Shown piece by piece: positions 28,037 to 37,417 of a stretch of DNA of 64,000 bases. The notes under the pieces are model-generated. The model searched no databases. It saw only the letters and a list, made by a program, of their open reading frames with translations, and was not told the DNA's origin. Origin of the DNA: Methylobacterium tardum (lineage in GTDB: Bacteria; Pseudomonadota; Alphaproteobacteria; Rhizobiales; Beijerinckiaceae). The translations under genes and the position numbers were made by a program. The DNA is taken from positions 5,380,501-5,444,500 of the forward strand of contig NZ_CP097484.1 of NCBI RefSeq assembly GCF_023546765.1. The letters are read 5' to 3'. Positions within the stretch are counted from its first letter, which is position 1; each line of letters starts with the position of its first letter.

Positions 28037-29343
28037 TCACACGTCGAGCGTGGTCTCGCGCTCCCAGGCGGTGAAATGGGCGCAGTAGCTGTCCCACTCA
28101 CCCTGCTTCAGCTTGAGGTAGGCGGACGAGAAGGCGCCGCCCAGATTCGCCCGCAGGGCCTCGTCGGCCTCGAAGGCCCGTAGGGCGTCGAGCAGGTTGA
28201 GCGGCAGGCGCGGGGCGCCGGAAACCGTGTGGCCGTCCCGGTACATGTCGACGTCGCTGTGCGGCCCGGGATCGGCCGCGTGCGCCAGCCCGTCGAGGCC
28301 CGCGGCCAGGATCGCCGCCTGGAGCAGGTAGGGGTTGGCCGCACCGTCGGGCAGGCGCAGCTCGAACCGGCCCGGCCCGGGCACCCGGACCATGTGGGTG
28401 CGGTTGTTGCCGGTCCAGGTCACGGCGTTCGGCGCCCAGGTCGCGCCCGAGATCGTGCGCGGCGCGTTGATGCGCTTGTAGGAATTGACCGTCGGATTGG
28501 TGATCGCGGCGAGGGCGGGCGCGTGCCGCATGATCCCGCCGAGGAAGTGCCGGCCCCGGGTCGACAGGCCGAACGGCATCTCGGGATCCGCGAAGGCGTT
28601 CACGGTGCCGGCATTGTTCCACACCGAGACGTGGCAGTGGCAGCCGTTGCCGGTGAGGCCGGGGAACGGCTTCGGCATGAAGGTCGCCCGCAGGCCGTGC
28701 CGCTCGGCCACCGACCGGACCATGAACTTGAAGAAGGCGTGCTTGTCGGCGGTAGCCAGCGCGTCGTCGTATTCCCAGTTCATCTCGAACTGGCCGTTCG
28801 CGTCCTCGTGGTCGTTCTGGTAGGGCTTCCAGCCCAGAGCCAGCATGTGGTCGCAGATCTCGGCGATCACGTCGTAGCGGCGCATCAGCGCCTGCTGGTC
28901 ATAGCAGGACTTCTCCGCCCGGTCGTGGTGATCGGAGATCGCGGCGCCATCCTGGCTCAGCAGGAAGAACTCCGCCTCGACGCCGGTCTTGACCCGCAAA
29001 CCCTCGGCGGCGGCCCGCGCCACGAGCTGCTTCAGCACCACCCGGGGGGCCGGTCGACGGGGGCGTCCGCCATGGTGCAGTCGGCCGCCACCCAGGCGAC
29101 GTCCGGCTTCCAGGGCAGGCGGATCACCGAGGCGGCGTCCGGCATGGCGAACAGGTCGGGATGGGCCGGGGTCAGGTCGAGCCACGTGGCGAAGCCCGCG
29201 AAGCCCGCGCCGTCGCGCTGCATGTCGCCGATCGCCTGCGCGGGCACCAGCTTGGCCCGCTGGCAGCCGAACAGGTCCGTGTAGGAGATCATGAAGTACT
29301 TCACGCCGTGCTCGGCGGCGTAGGCGGAAAGGTCGGTCGTCAC
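28037..29343 (-). pseudogene. glnT: Glutamine synthetase-like protein (GlnT or gamma-glutamylmethylamide synthetase GmaS type) with frameshift
   Basis: The frame starts with GTG at 29343 behind an AGGGGG ribosome-binding site and reads MTTDLSAYAAEHGVKYFMISY through to MADAPVDRPP, then breaks at a run of six G/C bases at 29044-29049. One extra base there restores RVVLKQLVARAAAEG and the catalytic domain with GVEAEFFLLS, GNGCHCHVSV and the late glutamate loop. The restored protein would have 435 residues, the family's size. This family ligates ammonia or methylamine to glutamate. The single-base loss could be real or a consensus error. It ends the glx operon. Confidence 0.85.
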
Positions 29344-29418
29344 GGCAGCCCCCTGAGCGCGGATCGGTTGGGGACCGGCCGCGCCCCGTTCCGGCGCGAC
29401 CGGCGGGGTTGAAGAGCC

Positions 29419-30747
29419 CTAGAAGCCCGCTTTGCCCGGGTACCAGTCGGTCCCGGCCAGCGGCACGCGGGCCATGGCGGCGGCCTCCAGGGTCAGCGCC
29501 ACGAGGTCCTCGGGCTCCAGATTGTGCAGGTGGTTGTGGCCGCAGGCGCGGGCGATCGTCTGCGCCTCCAGGGTCATGACCTTCAGGTAGTTGGCGAGCC
29601 GCCGGCCGGCGCGGACCGGGTCGAGGCGGGCCATCAGCTCGGGATCCTGCGTGGTGATGCCCGCGGGATCGCGCCCCTCGTGCCAGTCGTCGTAGGCGCC
29701 CGCGGTGGAGCCGAGCTTGCGGTACTCCTCCTCGTAGGCCGGGTCGTTGTCGCCGATGGCGACGAGCGCCGCGGTGCCGATCGAGACCGCGTCGGCTCCC
29801 AGCGCGATGGCCTTGGCGACGTCGGCGCCGGAGCGGATGCCGCCGGAGATCACGAGCTGCACGGATCGGTGCAGGCCGAGATCCTGCAGCGCCTGCACGG
29901 CGGGGCGGATGCAGGCGAGCGTCGGCTGGCCGACATGCTCGATGAACACGTCCTGGGTCGCCGCCGTGCCGCCCTGCATGCCGTCGAGGACGACGACGTC
30001 GGCCCCGGCCTTCGCGGCCAGCGCGGTGTCGTAATAGGGCCGCGCACCGCCGACCTTCACGTAGATCGGCTTCTCCCAGTCGGTGATCTCGCGCAATTCG
30101 CCGATCTTGATCTCGAGGTCGTCCGGGCCGGTCCAGTCCGGGTGGCGGCAGGCGGAGCGCTGGTCGATGCCCTTGGGGAGGTCGCGCATGGCGGCGACCC
30201 GGTCGGAGATCTTCTGGCCGAGCAGCATGCCGCCGCCGCCCGGCTTGGCGCCCTGACCGACCACCACCTCGATGGCGTCGGCGCGCCGGAGGTCGCGCGG
30301 GTTCATGCCGTAGCGGGAGGGCAGGTACTGGTAGACGAGGATGTCGGAATGGCCGCGCTCCTCGTCGGTCATGCCGCCGTCACCGGTGGTGGTGGAGGTG
30401 CCGGCCAGGCTCGCGCCGCGGCCGAGCGCCTCCTTGGCGTTGGCGGACAGGGATCCGAAGCTCATGCCGGCGATGGTGATCGGGATCTTCAACGCGATCG
30501 GCTTCTTCGCAAAGCGCGTGCCGAGGGTGACGCCGGTCCCGCAGGTCTCCCGGTAACCCTCCAGCGGGTAGCGGGACATCGAGGCGCCGAGGAACAGCAG
30601 GTCGTCGAGATGCGGGAGCTTGCGCTTCGTGCCGCCGCCGCGGATGTCGTAGATGCCGGTGGCCGCGGCCCGGCGGATCTCCGCCATCGTGTGGTCGCCG
30701 AAGGTTGCCGACTTGCGCGGCGGCATCGGCGGGTTCTGATAGGTCAT
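29419..30747 (-). CDS. glxD: FMN-binding glutamate-synthase-like protein GlxD (MgsC-like)
   Basis: The 442-residue protein carries the FMN-binding glutamate-synthase domain: GMSFGSLSANAKEALGRGAS, STTTGDGGMT, and GQGAKPGGGGML are typical of the glutamate synthase large-subunit core, and VISGGIRSGADVAKAIALGA is the phosphate-binding barrel end. By homology it carries the site that transfers nitrogen to 2-oxoglutarate. It lies between glnT and glxC in one operon. Homologous proteins form MgsC of N-methylglutamate synthase, from which the sequence alone cannot separate it. Confidence 0.9.
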   Translation of the reverse strand: MTYQNPPMPPRKSATFGDHTMAEIRRAAATGIYDIRGGGTKRKLPHLDDLLFLGASMSRYPLEGYRETCGTGVTLGTRFAKKPIALKIPITIAGMSFGSLSANAKEALGRGASLAGTSTTTGDGGMTDEERGHSDILVYQYLPSRYGMNPRDLRRADAIEVVVGQGAKPGGGGMLLGQKISDRVAAMRDLPKGIDQRSACRHPDWTGPDDLEIKIGELREITDWEKPIYVKVGGARPYYDTALAAKAGADVVVLDGMQGGTAATQDVFIEHVGQPTLACIRPAVQALQDLGLHRSVQLVISGGIRSGADVAKAIALGADAVSIGTAALVAIGDNDPAYEEEYRKLGSTAGAYDDWHEGRDPAGITTQDPELMARLDPVRAGRRLANYLKVMTLEAQTIARACGHNHLHNLEPEDLVALTLEAAAMARVPLAGTDWYPGKAGF

Positions 30748-30761
30748 GCCCGGTCTCCCGC

Positions 30762-31448
30762 TCAGTAGGCGTCGGCGTTGTCGATGTTGAAGCTGTAGAG
30801 TTTGCGGGCCGAGCCGTAGCGTCGGAACTCTCCGGGCTGGACGTCCGTCACCCCGGCGCGGTCGAGCAGGGCCGCGAGGTGGTCCAAGTGCTCCGGGCGC
30901 ATCGGCTTCTCGATGCAGTCGGCCCCGAGGCTCTTCACGTGGCCGCGCACGAACAGCTTGGCCTCGTAGAGCGAGTCGCCCAAGGCCTCGCCGGCATCGC
31001 CCAGCACCACCAGGGAGCCCGACTGGCCCATGAAGGCCGACATGTGCCCGATCGAGCCGTGCACGACGATGTCGATCCCCTTCATGGAGATGCCGCAGCG
31101 CGAGGCCGCGTTGCCCTTGATGACGAGAAGGCCGCCGCGCCCGGTGGCGCCGGCATATTGCGAGGCGTCGCCCTCGATCACGACGGTGCCGGACATCATG
31201 TTCTCGGCGACGCCGGGGCCCGCCGAGCCCTGCACCGTGACGGTGCCGCCGTCGTTCATGCCGGCGCAGTAATAGCCGACCGAGCCCCGCACCGTGACGG
31301 TGACGGGTCCGTCGATCCCGACCGCCACCGCGTGCTGGCCGCGCGGGTTCAACACCTCGAAGGCGGTGTCGTTGGCGCCCGGGGCGACGCCGTGGAGGGC
31401 CTGATTCAGGGCGCGCAGGGGCGTCGCCGCCAGATCGAAGACGGGCAT
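30762..31448 (-). CDS. glxC: Glutamate-synthase C-terminal-domain-like protein GlxC (MgsB-like)
   Basis: The 228-residue protein is made of repeating short beta elements with G-x-x-G-x-x-x-G spacing (GSVGYYCAGMNDGG, GDASQYAGATGRGG), the right-handed helix of the glutamate synthase C-terminal domain that holds the subunits together. It ends in a short helical tail. It is encoded between glxB and glxD with gaps of 48 and 14 bases, as in the known glxBCD order. In NMG-pathway organisms the homologue is MgsB. Confidence 0.9.
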   Translation of the reverse strand: MPVFDLAATPLRALNQALHGVAPGANDTAFEVLNPRGQHAVAVGIDGPVTVTVRGSVGYYCAGMNDGGTVTVQGSAGPGVAENMMSGTVVIEGDASQYAGATGRGGLLVIKGNAASRCGISMKGIDIVVHGSIGHMSAFMGQSGSLVVLGDAGEALGDSLYEAKLFVRGHVKSLGADCIEKPMRPEHLDHLAALLDRAGVTDVQPGEFRRYGSARKLYSFNIDNADAY

Positions 31449-31496
31449 GGGCGAGATCCGTGGACGAGATCCGTGATGGGCGGGAAGCGGGGCGGC

Positions 31497-32407
31497 TCAG
31501 GCGGCCTGCCGCTGATCCCAGAAGTAGACGGTCGCCGGCTCGGGCTCCCACACGCGGGCAGTTTCGATCCCCGGCACCTGCCGACCAGCGCCCGGTATTC
31601 CGAGCCGAAGGCGACGTAGCGGTCGGTCTCGGCCATGATCGCGGGCTTGCAGGCGATCGGGTCGCGCAGCACGCCGAAGCCGGACTTGGTGCCGACCACG
31701 AAGGTGAAGAACCCGTCGAGATCCTCCAGCGCCCCCGCGAGCGCCGCGCCGAGGTCCCGGCCCCGCGCCATCGCGGTAGTGAGGTAGGCGGCCGCGACCT
31801 CGGAATCGTTCTGGGTCTCGAAGACCATACCGTCGCGCGCCAGGCTCCGGCGCAGGTTGTTGTGGTTCGACAGCGAGCCGTTATGGACGAGGCACTGGTC
31901 GGCGCCCGTGGAGAACGGGTGCGCGCCCATCGTGGTCACGGCCGATTCCGTCGCCATCCGGGTGTGGCCGATGCCGTGGGTGCCGGACATCCCGGCGATG
32001 CCGAAGCGCTGGACCACGTCCTTCGGCAGGCCGACCTCCTTGTAGATCTCGACGCTCTCGCCCGCGCCCATGACGCGCAGGTCGGACGAGAGGCCCTTCA
32101 GGGCGTCCCGCGTCGCCGCGAGACGGTCCGACGCCACGGTGATCACCGCGTGCGAGCTCTTCACCGCCACCCGCGCCGAGCCGCCGGACACCTCCGCGAG
32201 GCGCTGCTCCAGGGCGGGGAAATCTGCCAGGGCCTGAGCCGACTGCACGGTGATCTTCGACAGGCCGGGAATCGGCGGCCCGTAGATCGCGAGGCCCGCC
32301 GAATCCGGCCCCCGATCCGTCATGGTGACGAGCATGTCGGCGAGCAGCGCGCCGAGCTGCGGCTCCAGGGCGGGGTCCTTCAGGAACAATCCGACGATGC
32401 CGCACAT
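31497..32407 (-). CDS. glxB: Glutamine amidotransferase GlxB (class II, MgsA-like), with 3' frameshift
   Basis: The protein begins with MCGIVGLF; Cys2 is the nucleophile of class II glutamine amidotransferases, with HTRMATES and LVHNGSLSNHNN completing the site. Near 31579-31583 one base is missing. Correcting it gives a last segment with GIETARVWEPEPATVYFWD and a stop at 31497, total 303 residues; without it the C-terminus becomes unrelated sequence that runs into glxC to a stop at 31406. The catalytic domain is unaffected. It would release ammonia from glutamine for the glutamate-synthase-like subunits. Confidence 0.85.
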
Positions 32408-32467
32408 GGCACCACCTCCGTCGCGGGTTCGCCCGGAGGATAGGCGGCCTCGCGCGTGGAAATCAAC

Positions 32468-32500
32468 TCCCAGGAAATAAAATTTCTTCCCAAGAATTGG
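32468..32500. promoter_or_regulatory. Candidate operator/promoter between the XRE-cupin gene and glxB
   Basis: An AT-rich island in GC-rich sequence contains GGAAATAAAATTTCTTCC (32473-32490), with GAAAT and ATTTC as inverted arms around AAA. It lies 60-95 bases upstream of glxB, where the regulator encoded just upstream could bind. Confidence 0.45.
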
Positions 32501-32506
32501 AGTGGG

Positions 32507-33193
32507 TCAGTCGGTGCTGCCGGATTGCGGGTAGGCGATCACCGAGAGGTAGCGGGCCGGCAGCACCAAGAGCTCCGCCGGCCCGTGCGGGGCGTCGGCG
32601 TCGAAGAACAGGCTGTCGCCCGGCTGCATGTGGAAGTGCCGGTCCCCGTGCCGGTACAGCACCTCGCCCTCCAGCATGTAGAGGAACTCCAGGCCCGCGT
32701 GCTGGAAGGTCGGGAACACGTCCGAATCGGTCGTGAGCGTGATCAGGTACGGTTCGACCGTGACCCCGCTGGTGTTCTCGTAAATGTGGCCGAGCAGGTT
32801 GTACTGGTGCCCGGCCCGCGTGCCGCGCCGCTCCAGCTCGACGCCTTCGCCGGCCTTGACGAAGACTGCGTTGCGGACCTCCTCGTAGCGCCGGAAGAAG
32901 CCGGTGATCGGCATGCCGAGCGCCTGGGCGAGCAGCTGCAGCGTCGTCAGGGACGGCGAGATGTTGCCGTTCTCGATCTTCGACAGCATGCCGGGCGACA
33001 GGCCGGTGGCCGCGGCGAGGTCGGCGGAGGTGAGGCCCAGGCGCTTCCGGCGCTCGCGCACCGCGTGACCGATCGCCCGTTCGAGGTTGTTCTCGCGCGG
33101 CTCGCGGACGGCGTGCGGATCCTGCGACAGGACCGGCTCGCGCGCCGGCTCCGGTACATCCCCCGCCGCCCGGTTCGACGCGCCTGACGGCAT
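32507..33193 (-). CDS. XRE-type HTH regulator with C-terminal cupin domain
   Basis: The 228-residue protein has a helix-turn-helix of the XRE type at about residues 43-95 (RKRLGLTSADLAAATGLSPG, KIENGNISPSL) and a double-stranded beta-helix cupin at about 155-215 (LEFLYMLEGEVLY, GDSLFFDADAPHG). Such regulators often control operons for amino acid or polyamine use and sense a small ligand in the cupin. It lies directly upstream of glxB on the same strand, so it probably controls glxBCD-glnT. Confidence 0.9.
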   Translation of the reverse strand: MPSGASNRAAGDVPEPAREPVLSQDPHAVREPRENNLERAIGHAVRERRKRLGLTSADLAAATGLSPGMLSKIENGNISPSLTTLQLLAQALGMPITGFFRRYEEVRNAVFVKAGEGVELERRGTRAGHQYNLLGHIYENTSGVTVEPYLITLTTDSDVFPTFQHAGLEFLYMLEGEVLYRHGDRHFHMQPGDSLFFDADAPHGPAELLVLPARYLSVIAYPQSGSTD

Positions 33194-33409
33194 AGCGGAT
33201 TCTCCTCCTCGGCGGTCGCGGGCTGCGGCCGCGCGGATCCTCGGCCGCCCTGCCGCGGCGTCAGACGCCTGTCAACGGATCGGCGCCCGCCAGCCCGGAC
33301 CGCGGGCGCTGCAGGACGGAAACGTCACCCGCGCCGCGTCGCCGGTCCGCTTCTTGCTCGCAGCCCGGCCGCGGAGTGGACTCAAGGCTGCCGAACCGGG
33401 AGATCCTGC

Positions 33410-33763
33410 ATGCGTCGATCCCTGCACACGGATGAGGAGATCGCCTTCCTGCTCGAGGAGGCCGCGCGCGGCATCCCCATCGCCGAGATCTGCGCGAGCG
33501 CCCGGATCTCGCTCGGCACCTTCTACCGCTGGCGAAGACGCCTCGGCGGTCTGAAGCCCGCCGGTGTGGCCCGGCTCGATCAGGTCGAGCGGGAGAATGC
33601 CGGACTCCGGGCGGAGGTGCTGCGGCTTCGGGCAGCCCTGCTCGTCCAGCCGGGGCGCGGGGCACCGGCCACGACGGAGCGCGCGAGCCTGCGCCAGCCG
33701 CCGCACCATCGCGGCGCCCAAGCCTGTGTCGGCCGGTTCGCCTTCGGACGCAGCGCGAACTGA
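33410..33763 (+). CDS. Small HTH protein resembling IS3-type OrfA
   Basis: The 117-residue product has a transposase-8-like helix-turn-helix in its first half (AEICASARISLGTFYRWRRR) and a short leucine/arginine coiled region (QVERENAGLRAEVLRLRAAL), the pattern of IS3-family OrfA proteins. No OrfB, terminal inverted repeats or target duplication is visible. It may be a lone remnant of an insertion sequence or a domesticated DNA-binding protein. The C-terminal quarter has no recognisable structure and may be out of frame with the original protein. Confidence 0.5.
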   Translation: MRRSLHTDEEIAFLLEEAARGIPIAEICASARISLGTFYRWRRRLGGLKPAGVARLDQVERENAGLRAEVLRLRAALLVQPGRGAPATTERASLRQPPHHRGAQACVGRFAFGRSAN

Positions 33764-33797
33764 GGCGGTCTCCATCTGCAGGAATCGGGTGAGGCGT

Positions 33798-33898
33798 TCC
33801 TCCCCGTCATCGCGAGCGCAGCGAAGCGACCCAGGGCAGCGGGGCCGTTGAACGTAGCGCTGCTGGATTGCTTCGCTGCGCTCGCAAAGACGGAGGGG
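33798..33898. repeat. REP-like intergenic inverted repeat
   Basis: GCGAGCGCAGCGAAGC at about 33812-33827 and GCTTCGCTGCGCTCGC at 33870-33885 form long complementary arms bounded by CCCAG/CTGG and GTC/GAC motifs. This is the typical form of alphaproteobacterial intergenic palindromic repeats. It lies between the OrfA-like gene and formamidase and may act as a transcript end. Confidence 0.75.
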
Positions 33899-33920
33899 GC
33901 AGCATCAGCCGAGAATGCGC

Positions 33921-34880
33921 TCAGGCGGCCCCGGACGTCGAAGCGAGGGCTGTCTTGGGCATCAGCATGTGCACGCCCTTGTTGCCGTCGACCGTCTGGG
34001 TGATCCGCAGGTTCCCGGCGAGCGAGCACAGCATGTAGGCCTGGTTGCGGGTGAGGCTGGTCCGCGCGCAGACGAGGCGCACCATCTCGCGCACGGCCTG
34101 GCGCATCGCCTCGTCGAGGCTCTCGTGCAGGCCGATCGACATCAGGTCGGTGGGAGTCTCGGCGAAGGGCCAAGCGCCGGGAAGGTCCTTGCGGACGGTC
34201 AGCCGGAACGTGCCGGTCAGCCCGGTCTCCAGGGCGGTGATGCAGACCTCGCCGTCGCCCTGCACGCCGTGGCCGTCGCCCGCGTAGAAGCCGCCGCCGG
34301 GGTTGAACACCGGCAGGTAGAGGGTGGTGCCGACCCGCAGCTCCTTGTTGTCCATGTTGCCGCCGAAGGCGCGGGGCACCGGGCTGCCGACCCGGCCCCA
34401 GGCGGCGGGCGGGGCGGTGCCCATGATGCCGAAGAACGGGTCGAGGGGCAGCTCCGTGCCCCAGGGCAGGCGGCAGAGGCCGCGCGCGGTGTCGATGTCG
34501 GCGTGGACAGTCTCGTAGTCGGTGAACTCGTCCGGCAGGGTGCCGAGCAGCGGCAGGATCGACACGAAGCCCCAGTCGAGGCGGAACTTCAGGTCGAGGA
34601 TGTCGACCTGCAGCATGTCGCCGGGCTCGGCGCCCGCGACGTGGACCGGGCCGGTGACGAAGTGCGGGCCGGGGCCGCGCTCCAGGGTGTCGAGGGCGTG
34701 GAGCAGGTCGCCCGGCACCCGGGCCGGATCGGGGTGAAGGGACTCGCGCCCGCCCGCCGGATGCGAGTGCAGGGTGACGGTGTCGCCGGACGCGACGGTG
34801 AGGACGGGCGGCAGCGCGGCGTCGAAATAGCCGAGCACCATGGTCTCGGGCGTCGCGGGGATCTCGTGATGGGTCGGCAC
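33921..34880 (-). CDS. fmdA: Formamidase/acetamidase family protein
   Basis: The 319-residue protein has the FmdA/AmdA pattern: GDTVTLHSHPAGG, a central GPVHVAGAEPGDMLQVDI, and the catalytic-site region FNPGGGFYAGDGHGVQGDGEV. It hydrolyses formamide or short amides to ammonia and the acid. The start is GTG at 34880 behind a strong AAAGGAG site. It lies 19 bases after urtE in the same direction, so it is the last gene of the urea/amide uptake operon; amide import and cleavage would be coupled. Confidence 0.92.
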   Translation of the reverse strand: MPTHHEIPATPETMVLGYFDAALPPVLTVASGDTVTLHSHPAGGRESLHPDPARVPGDLLHALDTLERGPGPHFVTGPVHVAGAEPGDMLQVDILDLKFRLDWGFVSILPLLGTLPDEFTDYETVHADIDTARGLCRLPWGTELPLDPFFGIMGTAPPAAWGRVGSPVPRAFGGNMDNKELRVGTTLYLPVFNPGGGFYAGDGHGVQGDGEVCITALETGLTGTFRLTVRKDLPGAWPFAETPTDLMSIGLHESLDEAMRQAVREMVRLVCARTSLTRNQAYMLCSLAGNLRITQTVDGNKGVHMLMPKTALASTSGAA

Positions 34881-34899
34881 GGCGGCTCCTTTGCGGATG

Positions 34900-35609
<710 letters not shown>

Positions 35610-35613
<4 letters not shown>

Positions 35614-36320
35614 CGGCCGAGGAACACCTCGATCACCCGGGCATCGGCCCGCGCGCCCTGCATGCTGCCCTCGTAGAGCGTGCGGCCCTCGTGCAGCACC
35701 GTCACCCGGTCGGCGATGGCCTCGGCGAAGCCCATGTCGTGCTCGATCACCAGGATCGCCCGGTCCGGCCGGCGAAGGCTCCGGATCAGCGCGGCGGTCT
35801 GAGCGGTCTCGGCGTCGGAGAGCCCGGCGACGGGCTCGTCGAGGAGGAGCAGCGCCGGCTCGGCGGCGAGCACCATGCCGATCTCCAGCCATTGCTTCTC
35901 GCCGTGGGCGAGGCTGCCGGCCGGCACCTCGGCGCGGGGTCCGAGGCCGATCTCGCCGAGCACGGCGGCGATGCGCGCCGGGCGGTCGCGCGGACTCAGG
36001 GCGGGGCCGCAGCCGATCTCCAGGTTCTCGCGCACGGTGAGCGCCGGGAAGACGCTGGGCTTCTGGAACTTGCGCCGCACGCCGGCCTTCGCGATCTCGG
36101 CCTCGGAGCGCTTGGTCAGGTCGACGTGGTCGCCGAGCATCACCCGTCCGGAGACCGGCTTGGTGACGCCCGAGATCACGTCGAGCAGCGTGGTCTTGCC
36201 GGCGCCGTTCGGGCCGATCACGGCCCGGACCTCGCCGGGATCGACAGCGAGCGACACGGCATCGAGGGCCGTGAACCGGCCGAAGGCGACGGTGAGGGCG
36301 TCGACCACGAGGGCGGTCAT
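35610..36320 (-). CDS. urtD: Urea-type ABC transporter ATP-binding protein UrtD
   Basis: The 236-residue ATPase has GPNGAGKTT and the UrtD-type sequence RRKFQKPSVFPALTVRENLE, followed by LAHGEKQWLEIGMVLA in place of a strict LSGGQ motif, which is normal for UrtD. Walker B is LLLDEPVAGL. The start overlaps urtC's stop. The upstream frame continues open but has no domain character and is read in urtC's frame instead. Confidence 0.93.
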
Positions 36321-37417
36321 CGGGCGCCCCGCAGCCAGGTCGGGCGCAGGCGCCAGCCCACGAGGTCGAGGAGCCCGTTCGGCAGGACCAGCACCACGAG
36401 CAGCACCAGCCCGGACAGGATGAACGGCCACGCCTCCGGCATCGCGGCGCTGAGCCAGAACTTCAGGCCGTTGACCAGGATCGCGCCGATCACCGCCCCG
36501 CCGAGCCGCCCCAGTCCGCCGATCGCCACCCAGACGGCGATCTCGATGGACAGGTCGGGCGCCAGCACCCGCGGGTTGATGATGCCGACCTGCGGCACGT
36601 AGAGGATGCCGGCCAGCGCCGCGATCATGGCCGAGAGGCACCAGATCCCGAGCTTCAGCCGCGTGGTGCTGTAGCCCAGCGTGCGCAGGCGGGTCTCGTC
36701 GTCGCGGCAGGCGAGCATCCGCCGCCCGACCGTGCTGCCGACGAGGAGCCGCGTGCCGGCGAGCACCACCGCCAGAGTCAGGAGGGCGGCGACCGCCAGC
36801 CCGGTGACCACGCCGGGCGAACCCATCGGCCAGCCGAACAGCAGCGGGAAGCCGGTCATGCCGTTGTTGCCGCCGAGCCCGGTGTCGTTGCGGTACATCA
36901 GCAGCATCGCGACGTAGACGAGCGCCTGGCTGATGATCGAGAAATAGACGCCGTTGACCCGCGAGCGGAACGAGGCGAGCCCGAACACGAAGGCGACGAG
37001 GCCGGCCAGCGCCAGGGCGAGGACGAAGGCGTAGGCGCCGTGGTCGAGGCCGGCCCAATAGGCCGGCAGGCTCTTCCAGCCCATGAACTGCACGAAGTCC
37101 GGCAGCACCCCGGTCACCGCGGCGCCGTGGGCCAGCAGGTGCATGGCGCAGACGTAGCCGCCGATCGCGAAGAACAGCCCGTGCCCCAGGCTGAGGATCC
37201 CGAGATAGCCCCAGACCAGATCCAGCGACACGGCGAGGATCGCGAAGGCCGCGAGCTGGCCCAGGGCGTTGACGAGATACGGGGCAGGGGGCGCCACGAG
37301 GATCGCCGCCGCGGCGGCGAGGCAGAGCCCCACGAGCCCCGCGACCAGGGGATCGCGCACGGCGCGGCGCGCCGGTCCGGCGGGAGCGACGAGGGCGGTC
37401 TGCACGGCGCCGTTCAT
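36317..37417 (-). CDS. urtC: Urea-type ABC transporter permease UrtC
   Basis: The 366-residue membrane protein shows the LivM/UrtC permease pattern with about ten hydrophobic segments, including YLGILSLGHGLFFAIGGYV and GGLGRLGGAVIGAILVNGLK. The first 22 residues precede the first membrane segment. It overlaps urtB and urtD by four bases at each end, indicating tight coupling. Confidence 0.93.
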   Translation of the reverse strand: MNGAVQTALVAPAGPARRAVRDPLVAGLVGLCLAAAAAILVAPPAPYLVNALGQLAAFAILAVSLDLVWGYLGILSLGHGLFFAIGGYVCAMHLLAHGAAVTGVLPDFVQFMGWKSLPAYWAGLDHGAYAFVLALALAGLVAFVFGLASFRSRVNGVYFSIISQALVYVAMLLMYRNDTGLGGNNGMTGFPLLFGWPMGSPGVVTGLAVAALLTLAVVLAGTRLLVGSTVGRRMLACRDDETRLRTLGYSTTRLKLGIWCLSAMIAALAGILYVPQVGIINPRVLAPDLSIEIAVWVAIGGLGRLGGAVIGAILVNGLKFWLSAAMPEAWPFILSGLVLLVVLVLPNGLLDLVGWRLRPTWLRGAR

